From positions 95,967,499 through 96,031,498 of the forward strand of contig CM061233.1 in the NCBI GenBank assembly GCA_030844895.1: a DNA stretch of 64,000 nt. Direction: 5' to 3'. Shown here piece after piece: positions 19,835-31,941 of this stretch. The position numbers and the translations under genes were made by a program. The notes beneath the pieces were generated by a model. It worked only from the letters and a program-made list of their open reading frames with translations, was not told the origin of the DNA and did not search any database. The stretch's first letter is position 1. Each line of letters begins with the position of its first letter. This DNA is from Ambrosia x helenae (Eukaryota; Streptophyta; Magnoliopsida; Asterales; Asteraceae).

Positions 19835-22800
19835 ATGTGGAACTTCCCAACAACGCCTAGACCTACTCAAGCACCACAACAGCAGACAACACAAGATCCG
19901 TGGTCCGTTGCAGCCCAGAAGACTAGTCAACCATCCCAGCCAATAAATTACATGGCAATGACTAGTTCGGCACCTCAACGGGTTGTCCAACCATTACAAC
20001 AACCGATTGACAACTATTGGGGAGTCGCAGCAGCAGCAGTCCATTCGCAGACGACCAATGCCATATCCACTCTTATTCATGATCTATCCTCTGGAAGCGG
20101 CAATCGTCCACCAAAGCTAATGGACATGAAAGAGTACAACACATGGAAGACGAAGTTTAAGATTCATGTTGAGGGACAAGGACTTGAGGGAGCCGAGGCA
20201 TGGCAAATGATTGTTAAAGGTTATGTTGCTCCTATTCTGGAGAATACTGGAGAACCGATACCTTTGGAGAATTTGGCGGATGATGAGAAAAAGAGGTTTG
20301 CGATAGAGAAGAAGGCATTCTCTCAGCTATCCCAGGCGATCAACACTGATCTATTGCATCAGTTTGGATCGTGTACAACATCCAAACAATTATGGGATAT
20401 GCTGAGAAATCGACATGATGGAAATGAGAAGACAAGGAAGCTAAGGATGGAAGAGCTTCGGAAGGAATTTGAAAATTTCAGTTACATGGGCAATGAGACC
20501 CTAAAAGAGTTGGTTCCATGGTATTGCCATTTGCTCACTGAACTATCAAGCTATGAGATCAGCATACCAATGTCAGAATTAGTAGATAAATTTGCTGATG
20601 CTTTACCACCCTATTGGAACCAACACATCGAAGTGTTGAAGGAAAAGGATGCATACCAGTATTGGACTATTAACGAGTTCATTTAAAAGCTGGAAAACAA
20701 AGAGATGGAGGAGAAGAGAAAAGCTAAGAGAGCTCAGATTCCACAGAATCCTGATCTGTATGTGAGTGGTACATCTAACTCTCTTTCTGCTTCAAGTACT
20801 ACTTCGAATGTTGCTCCTCACATAGCATGTGTATCCAATGTTGTTGAACCCACAAAGCACCCATCAACTACCTTGCCCAAACTTCATCTTACACACCATC
20901 ATACACACAACAACCTTATCAAACACCAAACTTTATTCCTCCTTTTTCACCATTACAACAAGCTGCATGCTACACATCAAGTCAACCTCAACAATAACAA
21001 CAATATCCTCCTCACATGAATCAGATGCAGATTACTCAAGCACAATCAAGTCAAAATCCGATTGTGTTAGAGACCTCGAACCTTAACAATGTGACTGTTG
21101 AAATTGCTCAACAGCATGTTGCTCTAGTATCTGCTATGGTTGCTTCTTACAATGGTTTGGTTGCGAGTCAAATTGGAGATAACAATCTCACCAATGAGGA
21201 CTACGCTCAAATCGACAAAGAGGAGATGGAGCGTATGGACATTCAGTGGGCTTTTGCAAGCATAATGAGGAGAGCCACTGACTTTATTCAGAAGACTGGC
21301 AGAACTAACCTCTCAACTTCTCCCAACACCACATATGGATTCAACAAAGCAAAAGTTACCTGCTTCAACTGTGGTGAGAAGGGTCACTTTAAAAGAGAGT
21401 GCACACAGCCAGCACAACAAGGTAATAGAAACCCGTTCAATTCAACATATCAAAACAGACAAAATCAAAACCAAAATCAAGTTTCATTCAACAGTCCCAA
21501 CATCTCAAGCTTTCAACCACAAAACAATTACCAGAACCGTCAACAAAATACAAACACTAGACAATCCACAACTCAAAACCAACCTCAACAAAATTCAAAC
21601 CGAACTATTGTTCCTATCTCTACACCTAACACTCAAAACCAAAACCAAACTGACAATCAAAACCAAGCACTTGTGATATAAAAGGATGAAGGTTTTGATT
21701 GGACGGGTATGCAATTGGGGGTGGAGGAGATTACCGCTGGTAACGTAGCTTGTGTGGCACAACTAATGAGTTTGGATGAAAATGAGGAGATTGAAGAGGA
21801 GGTTGTGATTGAAAAAGTGTCGGAGTTGAAAATTGAGGAAGTGAATGAGGATGTGATTGCTGAGAGTGAAGACAAGAAATCTGGGATGATTCTTGATTCT
21901 GTCACTGATGTTGGAGACCACTACGATTCAGCTTACTCGGATATGGAGAGTGAATCTGATTCAGAGGCTAGTGTGAATTCACTAGATGATGACATTGACC
22001 AACTGCTAGCTGAAGCTGATTTCCTGATGACCCGCAAGTCATGTATGGTGGATGATGCGTGCACCAAGATTGACTACTCCAAATTCTTCGCAGGAAAGGA
22101 AGCTCACTTCGCTTTGATGGCAATGACAGAACCTCCTAAACCGGTAAGTTCTGAATCTCAATCTCAAGTGTGTGTTAAATGTGTTAAATGTGCTGATTTT
22201 GAAAAACTGATAGATGAAAATAAGCTTCTCAAGGTCCAACTTGAGAGTGCCAAAATCAATTGTCAGATTTATCAAAAAGATTTAAAAGATTTCAACAAAG
22301 TTCTTGATGGTTATAAAAAGGATGTGTCTGAACTTAAAAAGACATTGTCAATTAAACAACTTGCCATTAATAACTATATCAATGAAATGGAAAACACTAA
22401 ATTAGAAATGGCAACCATCAAGTGCTTTGCTGAAAAAGTAAACAAGAAGTTAGAGAGTTACAAGCACATAGCATATGTAGTTGACCATATCATAGAAGAA
22501 CCCTCCCAGTCGAATAGTGCAAACTATAAGGCGGTCCCATCTCCGGTATTGTTTGAGAACCACAATTTACATGCAATACCACCGGAGACTTTAGTCAATT
22601 CTGACTCCACTTCAGAAAACGAGCCTAACACTTCTAGTGTCGGGGATCCGTATTCTGATGTGAGACCTGTACTGGGAAATAATGAGGGTGTGGTCGCTGC
22701 TGATGATTCAGATGAAGAAGATGAACCATCTGAGACGGTTGAAAATGAAAGTGATATCCCTGATGAAAGTCATATAATCACTACTGAGCCAGTCTCACCG

Positions 22801-24023
22801 TCTCAGATTATTCATCCAATGGCAAATGCTCATCGTAAGAATGTGGTTAAGAAAAATGAAAAGTCTGTTGTTAAGGGTGTTGAAAAGAAAGAGGTAAAGA
22901 AAATTGAGAAAAATGTGAGCAAACCGGTTGAAAAGAAAATTGAAACTAAATCTGAGAAACATGTGGTTAAACCGGTTGAAAAGAAAAATGAGCTTAAATC
23001 TGAAAAATCTAATAATATGAGCAACGAATCGTGTGACAAACCTGTCAAAATCTTCTATCGGATGCAAGGCTCCGATAAGATTTTATCTGATGATGAATAT
23101 CCGATTAAGTTTGTCAATTATTCAAAAATCGAAAAGATCTGGCAGGAAAGTACGATTTGGTTTCCAAAATTTGAAAGAACCAATGACATTCCTCAAGAAA
23201 TTTTAGATAAAATTTATTCGGATAAAGATGCCAAGGTCAATGTCACACAATTTGTTTTGCCAGTTGATAAAGTAAACAGTTTTATTGAACCGACTTACTC
23301 AAAGGACCCAGCTCCTGAGAGTTTAAGGAAACAATGCATGGTCGATCGATATCCCATTGCTAGTTTTTCCAAGTCGTCGATCAAAGAAAACTATGAGGAA
23401 TATCGTGCGTGTTATAAGTGCGGGGAACGGGGACATTTACTTGCCGCCTGCCCGTACGTACGACACAAAAGGCACGAGGTGGAGATGAGGCAATTTCATG
23501 ATTATCCGGTTGACAACTACGGTTATCCACAAAGACGGTATTTTCCTCAGCAAGAATCTTATTATAATCAAAACAATTTTTATAACAAGAGGGAAAACCG
23601 TCCGATGACGTATGATAAACGCAACCGGATATCCACTGAGAAATCTGCTAAGAAACCTGTGATGAACTCAACTGCTGATAACAAAAAGGTTGCTCCTAAA
23701 CCTAATGGAAAACAAGCAGTTGGACCTGTCTCTGTTAAATCAGAGAAGGTAACCAAAAAGGTTGCATTTAAAGATGAAGTAAAGAAACTGGCTGAGACTT
23801 CAAAATCTCAGATCCGGATCTTGAAAAGATCTGAGCAATCCTGGTCATCTAAGGAATCTGAAGGAGCCTCAACTTCACAAATGAGAAGAGTGAGAAAAAG
23901 AAAGTTGTGAGTGAGAAGAAAGGGGTTGAGTTAACCCAAGATGTTTGTGAATTGAAAGAATCTTTGAAACAACCCGTTCAAAGACCCAAGACCAAACAGG
24001 CTTGGGTCCCCCGAAAGATCTAA
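19835..24023 (+). pseudogene. gag: Copia B gag, several stops and frameshifts
   Basis: Begins MWNFPTTPRPTQ at 19835 (an in-frame ATG at 19811 lies before the putative splice acceptor). The capsid-like region runs to about 20680. In-frame TAA codons at 20684, 20995 and 21679, and shifts near 20875 and 23890, break it. First zinc knuckle CFNCGEKGHFKREC at about 21360-21400, then an Asn/Gln-rich stretch, an acidic region, a coiled coil (about 22200-22480), a Lys/Glu-rich repeat section (22840-23000) and a second knuckle CYKCGERGHLLAAC near 23410-23450. It ends AWVPRKI at the TAA 24021-24023, matching the AWVPKSN end of Copia A Gag. About 1,380 codons, very long for a Gag. Confidence 0.9.
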
Positions 24024-24045
24024 TTGCTTTACTTTATATGTGCAG
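24018..24045 (+). promoter_or_regulatory. Splice-acceptor-like gag-pol junction of Copia B
   Basis: CTAAT overlaps the gag stop TAA (24021). A pyrimidine-rich stretch and ATGTGCAG follow, AG ending at 24045, 22 nt after the branch-point-like A. Pol continues in a different frame from the CAG. Same layout as Copia A at 10346-10373. Confidence 0.5.
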
Positions 24046-27000
24046 GGAGCTCCAGTTGGCCCTGTTAGCAGCCTATGGATTGTTGACAGTGGAGCTTCTG
24101 GTCACATGACAGGGGACCAAACGCTACTCTTTGATATCAAAAACATTAACGGAGGTTATGTGGCATTTGCTGGTAATAAGGGAGGCTACATTACAATGGA
24201 GGGTAGTGTAAGCAATGGGGTCGTGACATTTGAGCGGATATCATACGTGAAACAGATAGATTACAATCTGCTCAGTGTTAGTCAAATTTGTGATAAACAA
24301 TTTTCTGTGTATTTTGATGACAAATCTTGCTACATCTTGAAACCTGGGTTTGAACTTCCGAAAGAGTGGGTAATGCTGAAGGCACCGAGAGTAAACAACT
24401 TGTATATTCTCGATATGTCCAAAGCAATGACCACCCATGGCTAAGTCACGTGTTTCCTCTTTACGGCTACAGAAAAAGAATCCATTATGTGGCACAGGAG
24501 AATGGGACACATCCATTTGCGAAAGATGAATCAGTTAGTGAAGAATGAACTTGTCACGGGAGTTAATGTAAAACACTTCCATTTGAATGACAAGTGTGTT
24601 AGTTGCAAAAAGGGAAAGCAACACAAACAGACCCATAGACCAAAGAAAGTCAATTCCATTGAACTGCCGCTTGAGCGTTTGCATATGGACTTATTCAGTC
24701 CAGTCAGACGTAAAAGTCATGCCGGGGAGTTGTACTGTCTTGTGGTGACTGATGATTATTCAAGATTTTCATGGGTCATGTGCTTGCATCAGAAAAGCGA
24801 CACTTTTGATAACCTGAAGGTTCTGTTTACACGTCTGGAGAATATATATGGTCTGAAGATCAAACGAATCCGGAGTGACAATGGGACGGAGTTCAAAAAC
24901 GCTCAGATGGAGGATCTTTGTGCAAACAAGGGAATTCATCATGAATATAGTGCTCCATATACACCCCAGCAGAACGGTGTCGCAGAGAGAAAGAACAGGA
25001 CTCTATTAGAGACGGCGAGAACTATGCTTGCGGATTCAAATCTTCCAGTCATGTTCTGGAACGAGGCTATTTACGCAGCATGTTACACTTTAAATCGTGT
25101 TTTGACAGTGAAGAAGTTTGGCAAAACTTCTTATGAGCTGTTGAATCGACGCAAGCCGAATCTGGAGTATCTAGAACCATTTGGTGCCCCGTGTACAATG
25201 TTGAATCCTTCGGAGAAGTTCGCACCAAAGGCTGAAGAAGGTTATTTTGTTGGATATGCAACCCCACTAAAACGGGTATTCAACAAAAGAACTAGAAAAG
25301 TCGAGGAGTGGGCTAATGTTGAAGTACAAAGATATACACAAAATGTACAGGGTGGAGGATCAGATTGGATGTTTGATTACAAAGACTTCTTTGAATCATT
25401 CAATCTAGATAGCATGGTTGAAGAAGCTTTACTTCGCTTATATTACGAGGTTGAAAACGCCGTGACTTCACCGTTAGTGCGTACAATCACGGTAAATCCT
25501 CAAGCAGCTTCTAATGATACCATTGCTCCTGTGATGGAAGAAGAGGTGTTCCAAGAAGCTTCCACAACGCTTAATTCATCCAATTCAGAAGACGAAGATG
25601 ATGATGCAACAAGTGAAGCTATTATGGACAACGCTACAGTGACACCACCAGTGAACCCAATTAATACTGATGCTTCAACATCGAATGTGGGTAATGATCT
25701 GGTTTCTACAGAGAATTTGACAACTCAAACGGGAGTACAAGTACCTGATTATCCGGAATCTCGGATACATCGGATACACCCGCTTGAACAGGTTATTGGT
25801 GATCCTGGTAGCAGCGTGATGACAAGAGGGCAGCTGATAAATGCTCAAGCACCAGAAAATATTGGCAACCTTGCTTTATATGCCAAAATACAAAAATCTG
25901 GTTTTCAAAATGACTGATCTTTCGCTTGTTATGTTTCGCAGGTCGAGCCGCGGACATACAAGGATGCTCTTTTGGATGATGCCTGGGTGGAAGCAATGCA
26001 GGAGGAGTTGTTACAATTCCAGAAACTTGGTGTATGGACACTGACATATTTGCCCCCTGGAAGAAAGAAAATTGGAACCAAATGGGTGTTTAAGTGCAAG
26101 AAGGATGATAGAGGAGTCATAGTGCGAAACAAAGCTCGTTTGGTCGTTCAAGGTTTTCATCAGGTTGAGGGAATCGACTACAATGAAATCTATGCACCGG
26201 TTGCACGCTTGGAAGCTATCCGAATGTTCCTAGCGTTTGCATCATGGAAGAAATTTAAGGTGTATCAGATGGATGTAAAGAGCGCATTTCTTTACGGTGT
26301 GGTCAAAGAGGAAGTTTACGTAGGTCAACCACCAGGCTTTGAGGACCCTATTCACCGGATAAGGTTTATGTGTTAAACAAAGCTCTCTACGGGTTGCACC
26401 AGGCTCCGAGACAATGGTATGAGGAGCTGAGCACGTATCTTCTCTCGAAAGGATTCAAACGCGGACTGGTAGACTGCACACTGTTCACGAAACGAGCAGG
26501 AGATGATTTGCTTCTTGTACAAATCTATGTTGATGATATTATTTTCGGGTCAACTAACGAACTTCTGTGCAGGGAATTTGAAAAAGTTATGCAGGAAAAG
26601 TTCGAAATGAGCGCAATGGGAGAAATGCAGTTTTTCCTAGGCTTGCAGGTGGAGCAAAGACCAACGGGGATCTTTATTCACCAGACAAAATACGTTTCTG
26701 AAGTCTTGAGCCGATTCCAGATGGATGATTCGAAGCCGATGGATACCCCTATACAACCTAATCACGGGATTGGAGTTGACCTTAAGGGGGAGCTAACTGA
26801 TCCATTTACATACAGAGCAATCGTCGGATCTCTGATGTATCTCACAACGTCTAGACCCGATATAATGTTTGCGACATGTCTTTGTGCGTGATATCAATCG
26901 AAGCCGAAACAGAGTCATCTTGCAGCTGTCAAGCGTATCCTTAGATATCTGAAGGGTTGTCCATCGAAAGGACTTTGGTACCCTCATGATGATAATTTTG

Positions 27001-27473
27001 ACCTAATCGCTTTTAGTGATGCAGATTGGGGCGGCTGTGACAAAGACAGCAAATCCACAACGGCTGGATGTCAGTTTATGGGGAGCAGGCTCGTGACCTG
27101 GCAATGCAAGAAACAAACCGCAGTTGCACTATCCACATGTGAAGCAGAATACGTTTCAGCATCGAGCTGCTGCTCACAGGTTCTTTGGATCCAACAGCAG
27201 ATGGTGGATTACGGTTTGCAATTTCTTAAAACCCCTATTTACTGTGATAATGAGGCCGCAATCGCATTAACAAAAGACTTAGTAAATCACTCAAAGGCTA
27301 AACATATCCGGATTAAATATCATTTTATCCGTGATTGTTATGCTAAAGAGTTGATCGATATGGTCAAAATCCACACTGATTACCAACGCGCAGATCTTTT
27401 TACCAAAGCTTTTGACAAATCCAGATTTGATTATCTTTTAAAAGCTAATGGTATTAAAGAAAAACAGGACTGA
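24040..27473 (+). pseudogene. pol: Copia B pol (protease, integrase, RT, RNase H), broken
   Basis: Protease WIVDSGASGHMTG. Integrase: WHRRMGHIHL with CVSC, Asp in TDDYSRF, Asp in RSDNGTEF, Glu in QQNGVAERKN. Reverse transcriptase: YVDDIIFGS. RNase H: SDADWGGC and STCEAEY. No ATG at its start. Breaks: in-frame TAA at 24442-24444, TGA at 25915-25917, a one-base loss near 26355 and a TGA at 26889-26891. Between breaks all catalytic motifs remain readable. The product would process Gag, reverse transcribe and integrate; this copy is inactive as it stands. Ends about 2.3 kb before the third ORF. Confidence 0.95.
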
Positions 27474-29790
27474 TCACCACCTCAGTCTATCACTTTTTAG
27501 TTTAAATTTTTACTGCTTTTCAGAAAAATTTCGAAAAACCAAAAACATTGAAAAATTTCAAAATCCATAAAAATTAGAAAATTTCTTTGCTGACTGCTAT
27601 ATCTTCTTCCCTTAGATTAATGCCGTCAGATTTCTGTGAACAAACGATATCTGGGCAGTCACATATTTGAAATGCTCCAGCTTATCCTTGGGAACAGTAA
27701 ATTCGAAAATCTATAAACATCAGAAAATTATAAAATGATTTCCTGGAGTATAAAGGGAAATGATAGTACATCAGTGGGGTCTGACACATTCTAAGTAATG
27801 TACTGCTATATAGGGCGTGTGTCTGAGTCTGTGCGATGTGCTGATAGGCTTCGTAGACCTATTACTGCGTGCCTGATACATACATATCAAACGAATTGTT
27901 GTGTGGATGAACTCCTCATGGGCATATGGTCTTAGTACCGTAATTTCGTTTGATAGGGTATTTGTACAAAACTCGGAGGTTTAGGGTCGTTATGTTATTA
28001 GTTTTCTGGGGATAGCCTCTCTGATCTTCTGCTGTAAGTCATTACGGACCTAGATCAGACAGGGTGTCTTTATAAAAGAGCTATATGCCAAATCCTAAAG
28101 TTACCGAATTGAGGAACTTTCCATGTTATATGATGATCAAAGATTATCTATTACATTGTATTGATCACTGATGCAAATCATGATTAATATCAGTCCTCAA
28201 CATGGTATAGTGCATATGTTACTTTGCTGCATTAATTTGCTGACCTGTATACCTCTATGCATTATATCTTGTACAATTACAGACGACGAAAGCATAATCA
28301 CGCTTTACAATGAGTCTTTGTGCATTTACTTCTTGATACGGGAGTATGTCGTGTGTGTGGGAACCACAGACAATTGCGTTTATACTATAAATATCAGTAT
28401 CAGTTTAAAGCATTGCACAAAAGTCTGCATATGAGTTTATGTGGATCACAATATCAGCAGTTGCCAGATCACACATTGTCTTTAATGATAATATTTCAAA
28501 AAGATCAATGGTGTGATCAAATTTCTCAAAAACTGATATGATCCCTTTACCGGAAATCCCAAAAATATTTACAGTTTTTCATTTACATTTCTGCATTTTA
28601 TTTTCTCGTCAAAAATTACAAAACTCAAAAAGATTTTAGGTGTGTTTTAGCATAAACTTTAGAAAATCCAAAAAGATTTTTCCATTCCATCTTATTTTTG
28701 ATAACTGATGGTGGTTGATGTCGATTTTCTAAACCTTGAAACATCATTTGAGCTTTGTAACTTTTAAAATGTGAAAACATGATTGTTGGATGCTTAAAAG
28801 TTGGAAAATAATTGGACCGGGACTCGTTTTTGAGATTTGGAAAATTTTCAAAAATCCCATTTCTCATTCGCCCATTCGGTTGGTCGAATGTGGGATTTTA
28901 TATGTTCTTTCGTATGTTTTATATGGGCGAAGGAGAGTGTTCATGACCATTTATCTCATTCGAACCCTTTTGCCTCTTTCGAACCTTTCACTAGGGTCGA
29001 AGGAGACAAAAGCTTCTCCTTCGTACATATAGAATGGGCGAAGGAGTATGCCTATATATACCCATCTGTCTCATTCGAACCCCATTCAAAAATTTTCAGA
29101 TTTTACACTCTAACCTCACCTTGTTGCTTGATTCTTTTGAACTATTCCATTGTGTTCGTCACATCATACTGATCATTTTGCACTCTTATTCACAGGTTAT
29201 CATCATGGATTAAAGGATTTAATTCCTGTTTTATGTTTCGAGCCCTAACTGTTTCAATCTGTTTAAAATCAATATCATTGTAACAATTGATGTTTAGGTT
29301 TCATTAAATATGTGTTTTAGGGGGAGAATAATCATTAATCATGGATTTAAAACTAACAGACTGATCAATTGATCAACTGTTATGGTTCGAACCCTAGTTT
29401 CAATTGAAAACACATATGTAATGAACAATTGATATATTTGTTAGTTTTGAAAGATTAATCGGCATCATTAGGATCTGTTTCAATCAAATGGACATGATCA
29501 GAAACACTTAAAATCAGAATTGAAAATTTAAAATTAGAACAGTCACCTTCGACCATTACGAATGGGCGAAGGAGAAATTCAAACGGTCGAATGAAGAATA
29601 TGTGGGCGAATGAAACTTTTATTCAAAATTCATACATTCGTACCATCTATGTTTCACATTCGTATCTTGTTAATTCTCTTTCGTACCCCCGTTTGGGCGA
29701 AAGAGAAGTTTCATTACCAAAACTTTTCAAGTTTGAAATTTTGTCGATTTTTAACATGTGTTTTTTTTTGTTTGTTTTGCAGATTTAACG
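27474..29790 (+). promoter_or_regulatory. Copia B pol to third-ORF spacer with motif cluster, TATA and splice acceptor
   Basis: No ORF of substance. From 28860 to 29090 and from 29550 to 29710 it is dense in gggcgaaggag and cattcgaacc motifs like those of the LTR and leader. TATATATA at 29053-29060 follows a gggcgaaggag motif as in the LTR promoter. A polypurine-like TTTTAGGGGGAGAA is at 29315-29328. A branch-point-like TTAAC followed by a long T-run and TTTTGCAG (AG ends 29782) lies just before the ATG at 29791. It could hold an internal promoter and/or a splice acceptor for the third ORF. Confidence 0.45.
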
Positions 29791-31941
29791 ATGTCCGAAC
29801 AAGAGAAGACGACGGAACAAGCTGGATCATCATCACAGCCTGCCAAGACTGTATCTGAAGAGCCTTTAGCATTTGAGAATGCGCATAACTGCTGTGCGTA
29901 TCTCGGAGATGTTAAGAAGCATACTGAGTTTGTCGGAATCATAGAGTTCCTGAAGAGATGCAGGGTGATAGATGTTATTGCTACACCAACGATTATCTAT
30001 AGAGATATGATACAAGAGTTTTGGTCGAATGCGAAACTTGATTTCTGGAAATGCGAATCATGTTTGACGAGCAAGATTCAAGGACAAAGAGTCATTGTTT
30101 GCAAGGAAGATCTGAGAGAAGCGTTGAACTTGAATGATGAGCCGACAGATCCAAAGGAGTTTACTTTTATGGATCAGCGAAAGTGCTTCCTCAGAATGAA
30201 ATACAACGGACCAATCACTGACGGTTCATTGCATAAGGGAAAACTGTGCCCCCAATTCAAATATCTGGCACACGTTTTGATTCATGTATTCGGATCTGCA
30301 GCTGGAGGATATGATTTGATGAGGAAGAGCATCAGTTCTATGATGGTTGCCTTAGTGTTGAACAAACCGTTCAATGTTTCAGGCATGCTGATGTCTCATT
30401 TACTAGAGCCTATGAACGGCATAAGGAATCTGAAGTTTCTTTTATATCCTCGTTTCCTCCAGATGGTGTTTGATAACAAGTATAAGGAGCTGAAAAGAGA
30501 TCCTAAGCACATTGTTGTTCAGGAACATATGTCGCTGAATACACTCGCTAGGAGGAAAGCGTATAAGGGATTGTCAGTTGATGAACGTCCTCCAGTAAGA
30601 CGTTTATTTGGACACCTAGCCAGAGTTGATTATACAGATCCGGGTGAAGGGCTTGTGAGACGTGCAAACAGTGATTCTGATCCTGATGACCCATTACATC
30701 ATGTTGATCCTGATGCGAAACACAAAAGACAAGTTGTGAATGTCGGCGCAAATAGTGGAAAGACAAAGAAAAAGGAGATAAGGTTAGAGGTTACTAAGCC
30801 CGAAAAGAAGAAAAGCACGCCAAGAAGAAACAAGACAATGGCGAAGAAGGGTTTACATATAGTTGATGAGGTGTCTGTTGATTCAGAAGAGACGCAGGAA
30901 GATGAACGTTGGAATTCAGATGCTGAGACGGTAGAGACCACCACGCCCAAGGCCACTGAGGCTGGTGTGTCTGCTAGCCAGAACGTTGAAGATCAAGGGA
31001 ACAAAAGTCCTATCCCAGTTGATGAAGATGAGTTGATTATGAATGTAGATGAGACTTTTACTGGTTCTCCTGTGCAAGCTGCTAAGAAGAAGAAGAAACA
31101 GGAGAAGCCGAGTATCAAGAGAAAGAAAGAGATTGAATCATTGATAGCTGGTAAGAAACTACCACCGGCTACAAGTTCTAAGTCACCGGTTACTGCACCA
31201 GCACAGAAGAAGCAAAAGACTGCGACAACATCGAGCACACAACAGACTGAAGATATACCTATGGATGAGGTTAATGAGGCATTGGATAACGTGCTCAAGA
31301 AGATCAGAAAAGGCAAACTGCCTGATGTTGTTGAACCACCAATGAAGAAGAAAGTTTCGGTGGATAGTGACAATATGAGTGCTGTGAATCAGAGATTGTC
31401 TGAGATGATGAATCTAATCAACAAACAACAAACTGAGATCGAGCAGTTAAAGTCGAATGATAAGAAGATGTTGGAGGTCATAGTCACATCAGCAGATGAT
31501 AATGAAGCTTTGAAGAAAACGATTAAGAGGTTGAAGAGAGATAATAAGAAGTTGCTGAAGCACGAGCAACGAAATACCAGGAGAATCATTGTCTTGAAGG
31601 AGGAGAACAAACAGTTGAAGAAGAGTAACAAGCATATGGACGATTTGATCAAGAACTTGTACTCTCAAGCTCCTCAACTTCAAGCTGGTGAAGTCGATAA
31701 GGAAAGAGAAGAAGAACAGGTTGATTTCGAACCATCTGATGAAGAAGAAGATGAAGAACTTGATGAAGATGCAGGAAATGATACAAAGAAGAAGAAGAAA
31801 GATGATAAGGATGATGGAGGATCAGATGATGGTTCAAGTGATGGAAACGGCTCTTCTTTTGATGATAGTAGTGATGATGATGATAACGCTGACAAGTTTA
31901 CATATGAGAAGCGTGACTCAAGTAAGGGTGGAGAGTCGAGC

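Noticed and set aside
31389..31895. Minus-strand Ser/Leu-rich ORFs opposite the Copia B third ORF
   Set aside because: Mirror frames of a Lys/Glu/Asp-rich coding strand.
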